From contig NZ_LR733312.1 in the NCBI RefSeq assembly GCF_902506295.1, positions 603,064 to 667,063 on the forward strand: a stretch of 64,000 nucleotides of DNA, read 5' to 3'. Within the stretch, counting starts at the first letter, position 1. Each line of letters begins with the position of its first letter. The stretch comes from Luteimonas sp. 9C. GTDB lineage: Bacteria; Pseudomonadota; Gammaproteobacteria; Xanthomonadales; Xanthomonadaceae. Position numbers and translations under genes: made by a program. Below the pieces are notes generated by a model. That model was not told the DNA's origin. It made no database searches and was given only the letters and a program-made list of their open reading frames with translations. Shown here piece by piece: positions 35,322 through 43,661 of this stretch.

Positions 35322-37400
35322 TCAGGGCAGATGCGCGAGCCGGAAGCCGACATCGTCGTAACCGCGGCGCGGATCGAGCGCGCGGCTGGCCAGTTCGTCG
35401 CGCTGGCTGCGGCCGGCGGCGACGCGGTCCTTGCAGGCCGCGGCGCAATCGCTGCGCCATTCGGCCGGACCGGTGGCACGCGTGGCGACGCTGGCACCCT
35501 GCGCGGTCGACGCGACGACGATGCTGCGGCCCTCGCGCTCGCTGCGCCAGCGTGCGTACTCGACCGCGTCGTGCCAGGACACGCAGACCACCGGATCGGA
35601 CGGTGACTGCTCGAATCCGGGGTCTTCCCAGTCCTTCGAGGACAGCGCCCGCAACACCGAGCCGCGCGCGCGGCACGAGGCCGACTTGTGGCCGGTGGCG
35701 GCGACGAACGCGGCATAGTCCGCGCGACTGACCGGCGCGTTGGAGATCGCGTAGACGCCGTCGCTGCTGCGCACGACGCGCGCCCCGCCGGCCACGCTGG
35801 CGGCCAGCGCGGCGACGTCGGGAATGGTCATCGCCTGGCGACGCAGGCGCGCGTTGGCGGCGGCATCGAGACCCACCGCGTCGGCCGAAGCCAGACTCGC
35901 GACGGCGTCGCTGCGATCGACAGCGCTGACCCCCTGGCCGATGCGCGCTTCGAGGGCGGCGTCGACGCGGGTGCGCAGACGGCGCATCGCGTCGCCGTCG
36001 GCCTGTCCGGTGGCGACGGCATGCTGGCGGGCAGCGGTGAGCAGCGCGGCAGCCTCGGCGTGGTCGCCCTTGGCGATCAGCGCGGCCGCGCGTGCGCCGG
36101 CTGCATCGATCGCACGTGCGGACAGGGGCGCGAACCGCAGATGCTCGCGATCGGCCTGCCAGGCGCGGGTCAGCGACTCGAACGCATTCGCGCCGGCGGG
36201 CGCCGCCAGCTGGCTGTTGCGCAGCTGGCGCTCGGCCTCGCCCAGATGGCGGTCCGACGCCGACACTGGCGCGGCCTGCGGCGCCGCGGGATCGGCCACG
36301 GTCGCGGCGGCCGGCGTACGCGCATCGTCGTAGGCCAGACCTTCGGCATCGACGGGGGCGGCCGCACGTCCGGCGACGCGCGGCTGTCCGGCTGCGGAGG
36401 TGCCGTTGCCGGTGTCCGAAGGTTGGAACAGGAATCCGATCCCCGCGGCGACCACCAGGACGGCGGGGATCCACAGCATCGGCGACACCCGCCGCGCACC
36501 CTCGCCGATGTGGCGCGCACCTTCGCCCAGCCGCCGGACGGTGGCGGTGACGACCGGCTCGCCCTTGCCGTCGCGCTGCGGTACCTGCGCCAGTGCCTGG
36601 AGCATCTGGTTGGCATCGGCGAAACGGCGGCCGGGCGACTTGGCCAGGGCGCGGTCGATGAAGCGCTGCCAGTGGCGCAGGGGCGGGGCGAGACGGGGAA
36701 TCGGATTCTGGGTGTGGGCGATCGCCATCGACAGCGCGTCCTCGCCCTGGTACGGCAGGCTGCCGTTGAGCATCTCCCAGGCCAGCACGCCGACGCTGTA
36801 GAGATCGGCGCGGAAGTCGACCTGCTGGCCCCGCGCCTGCTCCGGCGCCATGTAGGCGGTGCTGCCGACGGCGAGCCCGACCATGGTCACGCGCGTGCCG
36901 TAGCCGCGGCGCAGCGCGATGCCGAAATCCGCCAGCAGCGGACGGTCGGCCTCGTCGAACAGCACGTTCTCAGCCTTGACGTCGCGATGGATCACGCCGC
37001 GCGCATGGGCGTAGGCCAGGGCCGACAGCAGGGCGCGCAATACGTCGCGGACGCGCGCGTGGTCGCCGGTGAGATCGCGACTGCCCAGATGACCATGCGG
37101 CAGATGCGGCATGGCGTACCACGGCAGGCCGGCTTCGGTGCGGCCCACCTCGTGGATGCCGACGATGTTGGGGTGCTCCAGCCGCGCGATCGTGCGGGCC
37201 TCGTTCTCGAAGCGGCGGCGGCTCACTTCGTCGGCGAGCGCCTCGGGCAGCATGACCTTGATCGCCACGTCGCGACCCAGCGACAGCTGCGTCCCGAGAT
37301 AGACCGTGGCCATGCCCCCGTGGCCGATGACGCGCAGCAGGCGGTAACCGGCGATGTCCGGAAAGACCGTCGAATCAGGCCCGGTTGGCGAGTGCGGCAT
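35322..37400 (-). CDS. Ser/Thr protein kinase with periplasmic FGE-like domain
   Basis: A 692-residue Hanks-type kinase. The glycine loop is GHGGMATV (26-33), Lys48 and Glu67 form the ATP salt bridge, the catalytic loop is HRDVKAEN (138-145), DFG lies at 158-160 and APE at 185-187. A membrane helix at about 307-326 (MLWIPAVLVVAAGIGFLF) separates the cytoplasmic kinase from the periplasmic portion. The C-terminal about 150 residues read like a formylglycine-generating-enzyme/SUMF1 domain (ISNAPVSRADYAAFVAATGH, DPVVCVSWHDAVEYARWRS). Catalytic FGE cysteines are not evident, so it may be a ligand-binding variant. A GGGGGAA site precedes the ATG. Confidence 0.9.
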   Translation of the reverse strand: MPHSPTGPDSTVFPDIAGYRLLRVIGHGGMATVYLGTQLSLGRDVAIKVMLPEALADEVSRRRFENEARTIARLEHPNIVGIHEVGRTEAGLPWYAMPHLPHGHLGSRDLTGDHARVRDVLRALLSALAYAHARGVIHRDVKAENVLFDEADRPLLADFGIALRRGYGTRVTMVGLAVGSTAYMAPEQARGQQVDFRADLYSVGVLAWEMLNGSLPYQGEDALSMAIAHTQNPIPRLAPPLRHWQRFIDRALAKSPGRRFADANQMLQALAQVPQRDGKGEPVVTATVRRLGEGARHIGEGARRVSPMLWIPAVLVVAAGIGFLFQPSDTGNGTSAAGQPRVAGRAAAPVDAEGLAYDDARTPAAATVADPAAPQAAPVSASDRHLGEAERQLRNSQLAAPAGANAFESLTRAWQADREHLRFAPLSARAIDAAGARAAALIAKGDHAEAAALLTAARQHAVATGQADGDAMRRLRTRVDAALEARIGQGVSAVDRSDAVASLASADAVGLDAAANARLRRQAMTIPDVAALAASVAGGARVVRSSDGVYAISNAPVSRADYAAFVAATGHKSASCRARGSVLRALSSKDWEDPGFEQSPSDPVVCVSWHDAVEYARWRSEREGRSIVVASTAQGASVATRATGPAEWRSDCAAACKDRVAAGRSQRDELASRALDPRRGYDDVGFRLAHLP

Positions 37401-37534
37401 GGTTCCCCCTGTGCGTCGCACAGCATAACGAGGGCGCGACGGAAAACGATGTGATGCGTGCCGCGTCTGCGACGCGACTGCGTAACCCCGCACTACGCAC
37501 GGCGTGGCGCGTACGGATGCAGGCAGCGTCGGGG

Positions 37535-39238
37535 TCAGGCCGCGCGTGCGTGACCGGCGGCGACCAGTGCCATCGCCACCGATTCGGCGGCCTTGATGCC
37601 GTCGACGCCGGCCGAGAGGATGCCGCCGGCATAGCCGGCGCCTTCGCCGGCCGGGAAGAGGCCGCGCGTGTTCAAGCTCTGGCCATCGGCATGTCGGGTG
37701 ATGCGCAGCGGCGATGATGTGCGTGTCTCGACACCGGTCAGCAAGGCATCGTGCATCGCGAAGCCGCGGATCTGGCGCTCGAATGCCGGCAAGGCTTCGC
37801 GGATCGCGGTGATCGCGTAGTCGGGCAATGCGCGCGACAGATCGCCGAGGCGCACGCCGGGCGTGTACGAGGGCACGACGCTGCCGAACTGGCTCGACGC
37901 GCGCCCGGCGAGCAGATCGCCGACCAGCTGCCCAGGTGCCTCGTATGCGCCGCCGCCGAGTTCGAACGCATTCGCTTCCCAGTGCCGCTGCAGGGCGATG
38001 CCCGCGAGCGGTCCGCCTTCCGGTGCGTAGGGGAGGAAGTCCTCGGGCGTGATGCCGACGACGATCGCGGCGTTGGCATTGCGTTCGTTGCGCGAGTACT
38101 GGCTCATGCCGTTGGTCACCACGCGCCCCGGCTCGCTGGCCGCTGCGACCACCGTCCCGCCGGGGCACATGCAGAAGCTGTAGACCGAGCGGCCGTTGCG
38201 CGCGTGATGGACCAGCTTGTAGTCGGCGGCGCCGAGCAGCGGATGACCCGCCTGCGGGCCGAAACGCGCGGCATCGACCAGCGACTGCGGATGCTCGATG
38301 CGGAAGCCGATCGAGAAGGGCTTGGCTTCGAGAAACACGCCGCGCGCATGCAGCATCGCGAAGGTGTCGCGCGCGCTGTGGCCCAGCGCCATGACCACGT
38401 GATCGCTGCGGATCGCCTCGCCGCTGGACAGCGTCACGCCGCGCACATGGCGCACGCCGTCGGCGTCGGGCTCGACCAGCAGATCGTCCACGCGGCTGGA
38501 GAACCGGATCTCGCCGCCGAGCGATTCGATGGTCGCGCGCATGTGTTCGACCATCGACACCAGCCGGAACGTGCCGATATGCGGCTTGCTGACGTAGAGG
38601 ATTTCCTCGGGCGCGCCCGCGGCGACAAACTCGGTCAGCACCTTGCGGCCGTGATGGCGCTTGTCGGAGATCTGGCTGTAGAGCTTGCCGTCGGAGAACG
38701 TGCCCGCGCCGCCTTCGCCGAACTGCACGTTGGACTCGGGGTTGAGCACTTTCTTCCGCCACAGCCCGAAAGTGTCGACGGTGCGCTCGCGCACCGCCTT
38801 GCCGCGTTCGAGCACGATCGGCCGGAACCCCATCTGCGCGAGCACAAGCGCGGCGAACAGACCGCAGGGCCCGGTGCCGATCACCAGCGGACGCAAGGGC
38901 ATCGCGTCGCTGGCGCGCGCCACGAAGCGGTACGAAGTGTCCGGAGCGGGGCCGACCTTGCCGCTGCCGCTCGCGACGGCGCCATCGTTCTGGTCGCCTG
39001 CCGCTGCGGCTTCCGGGTCGAGGTCCAGCCGCTGCAGGATGTCGGCCTCGCGCGATGTCTCCACGTCGACCGAGTAGATCAGCACGATCGCCCCGCGCCG
39101 GCGCGCGTCGTAGCTGCGCTTGGCGACGGTGAAGCCGGTGAGCTCGTCGGCATGGATGCCCAGGCGCGCGATGATCGCCGCAGGCAGCGCGGCATCGTCG
39201 TGGTCGAGCGGCAGTTTGAGGTCGGTGAGTCGGAGCAT
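37535..39238 (-). CDS. FAD-dependent oxidoreductase (COG2509-like)
   Basis: A 567-residue flavoprotein. Residues 1-100 are an N-terminal ferredoxin-like/unknown domain, followed by the Rossmann motif GTGPCG (121-126) and an ERG end of the second strand. The body includes FGEGGAGTFSDGKL, a hallmark of COG2509 'uncharacterised FAD-dependent dehydrogenases', and ends in the FAD motif GLFPAGEGAGYAGGI. The protein is about 567 residues, a usual length. Substrate unknown. It starts 2.1 kb upstream of the kinase on the same strand but with a 134-nt gap. Confidence 0.88.
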   Translation of the reverse strand: MLRLTDLKLPLDHDDAALPAAIIARLGIHADELTGFTVAKRSYDARRRGAIVLIYSVDVETSREADILQRLDLDPEAAAAGDQNDGAVASGSGKVGPAPDTSYRFVARASDAMPLRPLVIGTGPCGLFAALVLAQMGFRPIVLERGKAVRERTVDTFGLWRKKVLNPESNVQFGEGGAGTFSDGKLYSQISDKRHHGRKVLTEFVAAGAPEEILYVSKPHIGTFRLVSMVEHMRATIESLGGEIRFSSRVDDLLVEPDADGVRHVRGVTLSSGEAIRSDHVVMALGHSARDTFAMLHARGVFLEAKPFSIGFRIEHPQSLVDAARFGPQAGHPLLGAADYKLVHHARNGRSVYSFCMCPGGTVVAAASEPGRVVTNGMSQYSRNERNANAAIVVGITPEDFLPYAPEGGPLAGIALQRHWEANAFELGGGAYEAPGQLVGDLLAGRASSQFGSVVPSYTPGVRLGDLSRALPDYAITAIREALPAFERQIRGFAMHDALLTGVETRTSSPLRITRHADGQSLNTRGLFPAGEGAGYAGGILSAGVDGIKAAESVAMALVAAGHARAA

Positions 39239-39458
39239 CGGGATTCAGGGCGGTGGAGGCGGGCGTGGATCTGCTGGAGTGGCGCACCGCACGAAGGCGA
39301 TCGGGTGCGGCGGTGCATCCGGCACGGCGTCTAGCGCGGCGGACAGGATACCTGTCGCGCCTATGGTCACGACGCCGGCGTGCCTGTCATGCGGTCACAG
39401 GCAGGCCTGCTGCAATGGCAGACTGTCGATCCGCAGGACGCGGATCAGGGGAGCGGGT

Positions 39459-40787
39459 ATGCGCTGGTTGAAACGGTTGGGCCTGGGGGTACTGGTCGTG
39501 GTGCTGGTGCTGGCGGCGCTGTGGACATGGTCACGGCTGCGCGGGCCGACGCCGGAACAGCGCGCGGCGCTGGCGCGTTGGGAGGCACCGAACGCGTTCG
39601 CGGGGCGCAATGCCTTCGATGCGGTTTGGGTGCTGCGTTACGACGTACCGGATGCGGATGTCGCGTCAGTGGCCGATGCCGACATGAAGGCCCTGGCGGA
39701 AGCGTCACGTCAGCGAAAAGTGCCTGCGTCGTTCACCAGCGCCGCCGCCCGGTATCCGGATCTGAATCCGCGCGGGCGTGACGTTCAGCCGTGCGGATTC
39801 AATGGCTTGGACTGCCTCGAAAAAGTGGACGCTGCGCTCGACGAACACGCTGCGTTGGTGCGCGCCAATGCCCGTCTGATCCAGCGGGTCGAGGCGCTGT
39901 CGGCCTATGACCACCATGCCTGGCGTCTGCCGCCTGATCCGAACGTGCCGGCCCCGTCGTTCTCGCTGCTGGGATGGCCGCTCACCGCGCATGCGGTGCG
40001 GTTCGCGAAGGGGGATCAGCTGGACGCCGTCGCTGCGACCTGCCGGGATCTTGCAGCCTGGCGGCGCATCGGCGTGCAGAGCGACACGCTGATCATGCGG
40101 ATGATGGGCATTGCGCTCACGACTGATGGGTACGGCGCGCTGTTGGCCCGGATGATGGCCCACCTGCCACGCGACATGCCGCTGCCTTCCAGGTGCCGAG
40201 CCGCGCTCGCCGCTCCAATCGCCGCGGAGGGTTCGATCTGTCCAGCCATGCGCGGGGAACTGGCGTGGAGCATGGGCATCGCCGAGTGGATGCCGGAGAT
40301 GCGCGAACACAACGCATGGAGCTGGCTGGTGCTCGATCGTGAGGGCTATCGCGCCATCGTTGCCGAGCAGATGTTTGCACCGTGCGCGGCGCAGTCGCTC
40401 ACCCTGCAGACGGACCAGCGCCCCAGCTTCAGCACTGGCCCGGTTCCGATCTGGCGTCGTTTCGAATGCATCGCCAACAGCGCTGGCTGCATTCTGGGTG
40501 ACACCATAGGTACTGCATACGACCTCTACGCTCTGCGCGCCCAGGACCAGAACGCCCGCCTGCAAGTCCTGGCCACGCTCGCCTGGCTGCGCGAGCAGCC
40601 TGACACCGGCACGCTCGCCGAACGCCTCGCGCGCCGCCCGGAAGACCTGCGCAGTCCCGCCCGTGACATCACGGTCACCGCGGATGGACGTTCACTGGAG
40701 ATCCCGCAGTACGACACCAGCCGCGGTGCGACGTGGTCGCTCCCGCTGCCGCCCTACCTCGTCGAATCGACCGCGACGTCCGACTGA
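39459..40787 (+). CDS. Hypothetical membrane-anchored protein
   Basis: A 442-residue protein with one N-terminal membrane helix (LGLGVLVVVLVLAALWTW, residues 7-24) and a large periplasmic domain. That domain carries 11 cysteines in pairs (for example PCGFNGLDC and CIANSAGC), suggesting disulfides. A GGGGAG site precedes the chosen ATG. No family is recognised. The C-terminus overlaps the convergent DUF4442 gene by 34 nt, so the two ends share sequence. The region is genuinely coding by codon bias and coherent hydrophobic start. Confidence 0.68.
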   Translation: MRWLKRLGLGVLVVVLVLAALWTWSRLRGPTPEQRAALARWEAPNAFAGRNAFDAVWVLRYDVPDADVASVADADMKALAEASRQRKVPASFTSAAARYPDLNPRGRDVQPCGFNGLDCLEKVDAALDEHAALVRANARLIQRVEALSAYDHHAWRLPPDPNVPAPSFSLLGWPLTAHAVRFAKGDQLDAVAATCRDLAAWRRIGVQSDTLIMRMMGIALTTDGYGALLARMMAHLPRDMPLPSRCRAALAAPIAAEGSICPAMRGELAWSMGIAEWMPEMREHNAWSWLVLDREGYRAIVAEQMFAPCAAQSLTLQTDQRPSFSTGPVPIWRRFECIANSAGCILGDTIGTAYDLYALRAQDQNARLQVLATLAWLREQPDTGTLAERLARRPEDLRSPARDITVTADGRSLEIPQYDTSRGATWSLPLPPYLVESTATSD

Positions 40788-41233
40788 CTGCGCCGCTTGC
40801 GACGCACGTAGACCTGCTTGCGCACGCGGGCGACTAGTTCGCCCGAGGCGTCGACGACGTCGGTGGTGAACCAGTGCAGATGCTTGCTGCCGTCTGCGGT
40901 GACGGTGCGGATCGCCTCGACCGTCGCGTCATCGAGATCGAAGGCCGCGTGCACGGTGCCGCGGCCGGGACGGATGAACTCGATCTCGCCGGCCTTGTCC
41001 CAGACCACGTGATCGCTGCCGAGTGCGCGCAGGGTCATGATCATCCAGAACGGATCGGTCATCGCGAACAGGCTGCCGCCGAAGTGCGTGCCGACGTAGT
41101 TGCGGTTGAACCAGCGCTGGCGCAGTTCGACGCGCGCATGCCGGAAGCCGTCGTCGATCCGGGTCACGTGGATGCCCGAAAACAGGAACGGCGGCCACAG
41201 GTTCATCAGCAGGCGGAAGCGGCGCGGACTCAT
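40754..41233 (-). CDS. DUF4442 hotdog-fold protein (thioesterase-like)
   Basis: A 159-residue protein of the DUF4442 family, a hotdog-fold group related to acyl-CoA thioesterases. Recognisable parts are NRNYVGTHFGGSLFAMTDPF and IEFIRPGRGTVHAAF. The NYVGTHFGGSLFA segment marks the helix that in thioesterases carries active residues. It may hydrolyse or bind acyl-CoA; activity is unproven. The ending, RKRRSQSDVAVDSTR, overlaps the neighbouring plus-strand gene. Confidence 0.85.
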   Translation of the reverse strand: MSPRRFRLLMNLWPPFLFSGIHVTRIDDGFRHARVELRQRWFNRNYVGTHFGGSLFAMTDPFWMIMTLRALGSDHVVWDKAGEIEFIRPGRGTVHAAFDLDDATVEAIRTVTADGSKHLHWFTTDVVDASGELVARVRKQVYVRRKRRSQSDVAVDSTR

Positions 41234-41308
41234 GGACGGACGATCGGCGAGGGGACGCCGATCTTGCCATACGCGTCTGTACGGAGCGCGCCCGCAGGCG
41301 CATCCGCA

Positions 41309-42199
41309 TCAGAACAGCAGCGAAGCCATCTTGCGGCGGTAGCGGCCGACGAGTTCGGCATCCTCGATGACGCGGAACGCATCGATCAGGGCCTTGCGCG
41401 GCAGGCCGTCGTCGAAATCGCGGTCGCGGCGCAGCAGTTCGATGAGCTGTTCCAGGCCCGCTTCGGTATTGCCGGCAACGATGTGCTGCACGCCGAGCAG
41501 ATGACGCGCGCGCAGATCGCCGGCATCGGTTTCGAGCGCCGCCTGCAGCGCATCGGTCGACGGGGCGCCGGCCAGCGCGCCAGCAAAGCCGAGGCGCGCG
41601 CGTGCCTTGACCGCACGATCGTCGGTGGACAGGTTCGCCGGCAGACCGTCGAGCAGGCGTTCGGCCTCCTGCGTCGCACCGGTCTGCAGCAGGGCGAGCG
41701 CGAGGTCGAGCTGGAGTTCGGACTTGTCCGGCTCAGCCGCGACCGCGTCGCGCAGGCGGGCGACTTCGGCGAGCGGATCCAGCGGCGCGGCTTCGACCGC
41801 CTCGACGGCGTCACCCTCGGCAGGCTCGACGCCGTGCTTCTTCAGGAATTCGCGGATCTCGCCTTCGGGCAGCGCGCCCGGAAAGCCGTCGACCGGCTGG
41901 CCGCCGATCAGCAGGAACACCGTCGGCACCGAGCGGATCTGGAACGCCGCCGCGATCTGCTGCTCCTTGTCGACATCGACCTTGGCGAGCACGAACGCGC
42001 CGTTGTACTCGGCCGCGAGCTTCTCCAGCACCGGCCCCAGCGACTTGCACGGGCCGCACCATTCGGCCCAGAAGTCGATCAGGACCGGGGTGTCCAGTGA
42101 CTTCTGCAGGACATCGGTCTCGAAAGTCGCAGTGGTCGCGTCGAAGACATGGGGCATTGCAGCGGGAGCGGAAGCGGGGGCGTTGCCGTCGAAAAGCAT
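41309..42199 (-). CDS. cnoX: Thioredoxin-TPR holdase CnoX (YbbN)
   Basis: A 296-residue protein made of an N-terminal thioredoxin domain with active site WCGPCK (Cys48, Cys51) and about 150 residues of tetratricopeptide-like repeats (consensus TPR_19/20, from LDPLAEVARLRDA). This is the CnoX/YbbN arrangement: a redox-controlled holdase that protects proteins and works with GroEL and DnaK. Unlike the E. coli protein, which lacks the first cysteine, this one keeps a full CxxC, like Caulobacter CnoX. ATG at 42199 was chosen; other in-frame Mets lie nearby. Divergent from the operon behind the large palindrome. Confidence 0.92.
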   Translation of the reverse strand: MLFDGNAPASAPAAMPHVFDATTATFETDVLQKSLDTPVLIDFWAEWCGPCKSLGPVLEKLAAEYNGAFVLAKVDVDKEQQIAAAFQIRSVPTVFLLIGGQPVDGFPGALPEGEIREFLKKHGVEPAEGDAVEAVEAAPLDPLAEVARLRDAVAAEPDKSELQLDLALALLQTGATQEAERLLDGLPANLSTDDRAVKARARLGFAGALAGAPSTDALQAALETDAGDLRARHLLGVQHIVAGNTEAGLEQLIELLRRDRDFDDGLPRKALIDAFRVIEDAELVGRYRRKMASLLF

Positions 42200-42268
42200 G
42201 CGGGAGTCCATTGATGAAGGCGTGCGCGAGGACGCGATCCAGAAGGATGGCGACGGATCCGCAGGATA

Positions 42269-42298
42269 CAACCATGTCAAAAATAGTTGACATGGTTG
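42269..42298. promoter_or_regulatory. 30-bp perfect inverted repeat with consensus -35 on both strands
   Basis: Arms CAACCATGTCAA and its exact complement (12 bp each) flank a 6-nt AAATAG spacer. TTGACA occurs in each arm, at 42287-42292 on plus and 42280-42275 on minus, so the palindrome covers the -35 site of the plus-strand operon. An AT-rich stretch (TAAATT, 42309-42314) sits 16 nt downstream as a -10. It stands 51 nt before the first gene start in a GC-rich genome. The probable binder is the XRE protein encoded at 42806, giving autoregulation. Confidence 0.75.
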
Positions 42299-42348
42299 CG
42301 ACGGGATGTAAATTAATTTTCACCTGATGTCTGTTGGAGGAGACACGA

Positions 42349-42795
42349 ATGGCGATCGATTCTCTGCAATCCGCTGTCCGGGCGTTCGGCGAGCGCTATG
42401 CGCGCGGTGCTGCGCTCGGCGCGGCCTGTCTTGCCGCGTGGACCCTGATGACCGGCGTCATCGAGCCCAGCCCGTTTCCGCTCGCCAGCATGGCGGGCGT
42501 GTTGCTGTTGTCGCACTGGTTCCGGCGTCGTGCGCTCGCCGATGCCGAGCGACGTCGCGGCGTGCTCGAAGACGAACGGGACGCGTTGTTCCTGGCGCGG
42601 GGCGACCGTGCGTTCCGGTCCGTCGCGAGTGCGTGGGCGGTTGGGTTGGCATTCGCTTTGGCGGTGCCGGCGTCGCGCGCGGTGTTATTGGACGTCCATC
42701 TGCGCCTGCCGGGCGCGCTGTTGCTGGGCGTGATCATCGCCAACTTTGCGGGCCATGCCTCGGTCGCGATGGCCTATGCGCGCGAACGTCGATGA
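42349..42795 (+). CDS. DUF2178-like small membrane protein
   Basis: A 148-residue protein with four hydrophobic segments and a hydrophilic linker [18 protein letters not shown] between the second and third helices, the DERD motif typical of DUF2178-like proteins. A strong GGAGGAG site sets the start at 42349. An HTH gene follows 10 nt later, as is common for this family. First gene of the operon behind the 30-bp palindrome. Function unknown. Confidence 0.72.
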   Translation: MAIDSLQSAVRAFGERYARGAALGAACLAAWTLMTGVIEPSPFPLASMAGVLLLSHWFRRRALADAERRRGVLEDERDALFLARGDRAFRSVASAWAVGLAFALAVPASRAVLLDVHLRLPGALLLGVIIANFAGHASVAMAYARERR

Positions 42796-42805
42796 GCCGC
42801 GTCTG

Positions 42806-43018
42806 ATGACCGGCACGCCCATCGCCAACGAGATCCGCCGCCTGCGCTTCGAGCACGGCGAGATGACCCAGCAGGCGCTCGCCGATGCCTGCCACGTCAC
42901 GCGGCAGACGATCATCGCGCTGGAGGCGGGGCGCTATGCGCCGTCGCTGGAACTCGCGTTCCGGATCGCGCGGACGTTTGGCGTCGGCGTCGAAGGCGTG
43001 TTCCGGTGGGCGGCGTGA
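42806..43018 (+). CDS. XRE-family helix-turn-helix regulator (YozG-like)
   Basis: A 70-residue single-domain Cro/CI-type regulator. The helix-turn-helix is [29 protein letters not shown], residues about 21-49 (shown by the pattern T-Q-x-x-L-A-x-x...R-x-T-I-x-x-x-E-x-G-x-x-x-P). No effector domain is present. This type of stand-alone regulator is regularly encoded next to DUF2178-type membrane proteins. Probable autorepressor of its operon through the palindrome at 42269-42298. The stop overlaps the next gene (GTGA). Confidence 0.92.
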   Translation: MTGTPIANEIRRLRFEHGEMTQQALADACHVTRQTIIALEAGRYAPSLELAFRIARTFGVGVEGVFRWAA

Positions 43019-43584
43019 GCGGCGTGCGGTTGCGGCCGCTGGTCGCCGGTGCGCACGCCTGCACCTTGATGACGCTGCTGGTGTTCGCGGTGATGACCGC
43101 CGTGCCTGCGGGCGCGCCGCTGGCGTGGTCGGGTGCGCGCGGCATGCCGTTGGCGTGGCTGTTCAATCTGCTGGCCTGGTGTGGGCCCGGATTCGTCGTG
43201 GCGTTTGCGGCCTGGCGCCTGCGCGCGGCGCTGCCGGAGGCGGGGTTGGGCGCCGGCATCGCGCTGCGCCTGTGGCTGCTGGCCGCACTGGCGTTCGCGG
43301 CGCAGGGCGTCTGGACGCTGGACCCGAATGAACTCGATGCCGGCGCCAGTCGCTGGCATGCCACGGCGTGGATGGTCTGGAACCTGGCGTTCGGTGCGGG
43401 TGCGCTGATGGCGGCCTTCGCGCTGCGTGCGGTGCGCTGGCCGTCGCTGGTCATCTGCGCGCTGGTGGCGCTGAGCTTGCTGGTGCCGTCGCTGTTCGGC
43501 GATCAGCTCGGCGCGCGCATGGTGCTGGTGGGCTGGTGGGGCTGGACGCTGTTGCTGGCGTGGCGCCTGCCGTCCCGACGTTGA
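43015..43584 (+). CDS. Six-helix membrane protein, unknown function
   Basis: A 189-residue protein with six predicted helices and no long soluble part. The GTG at 43015 overlaps the regulator stop; an in-frame GTG nine nt earlier is also possible. Its position as third gene behind the XRE regulator suggests it works with the DUF2178-like protein in the same membrane response. A hairpin overlaps its stop codon. No family recognised. Confidence 0.7.
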   Translation: MSGVRLRPLVAGAHACTLMTLLVFAVMTAVPAGAPLAWSGARGMPLAWLFNLLAWCGPGFVVAFAAWRLRAALPEAGLGAGIALRLWLLAALAFAAQGVWTLDPNELDAGASRWHATAWMVWNLAFGAGALMAAFALRAVRWPSLVICALVALSLLVPSLFGDQLGARMVLVGWWGWTLLLAWRLPSRR

Positions 43585-43592
43585 CGTCGGGA
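43573..43592. terminator. Hairpin overlapping the stop codon of the six-helix gene
   Basis: TCCCGACGT and its exact complement flank a 2-nt TG, so the stem includes the TGA stop (43582-43584). No T-run follows. It may pause or protect the transcript, or reflect the REP-like sequence immediately downstream. Confidence 0.4.
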
Positions 43593-43604
43593 TGTCCTTT
43601 GCAG

Positions 43605-43660
43605 GCGCGCTCTGGCGCGCGATCCGGCTTTCCGTGCACGTCGATCGCGCGCAACGCGCG
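43605..43660. repeat. GC-rich REP-like hairpin cluster
   Basis: Between the six-helix gene and the amidohydrolase stop lie two small GC hairpins: GCGCGC-TCTG-GCGCGC (43605-43620) and CGCGCG-CAA-CGCGCG (43646-43660), followed by GCGCGC again. Such alternating CG blocks with a 'cctacag' edge look like the short palindromic repeats scattered in Xanthomonadaceae genomes. Identity as a repeat family needs a genome-wide count. Confidence 0.4.
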
Positions 43661-43661
43661 C

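Noticed and set aside
37401..39287. N-terminal extension of the kinase frame by about 630 codons.
   Set aside because: It runs through the FAD oxidoreductase gene in another frame. The kinase has its own ATG with a strong GGGGGAA site at 37400.
42349..42806. Possible toxin-antitoxin pair formed by the small membrane protein and the XRE regulator.
   Set aside because: The pairing matches the DUF2178/XRE type, not a known toxin family, and the small protein has normal four-helix topology rather than a toxin peptide.
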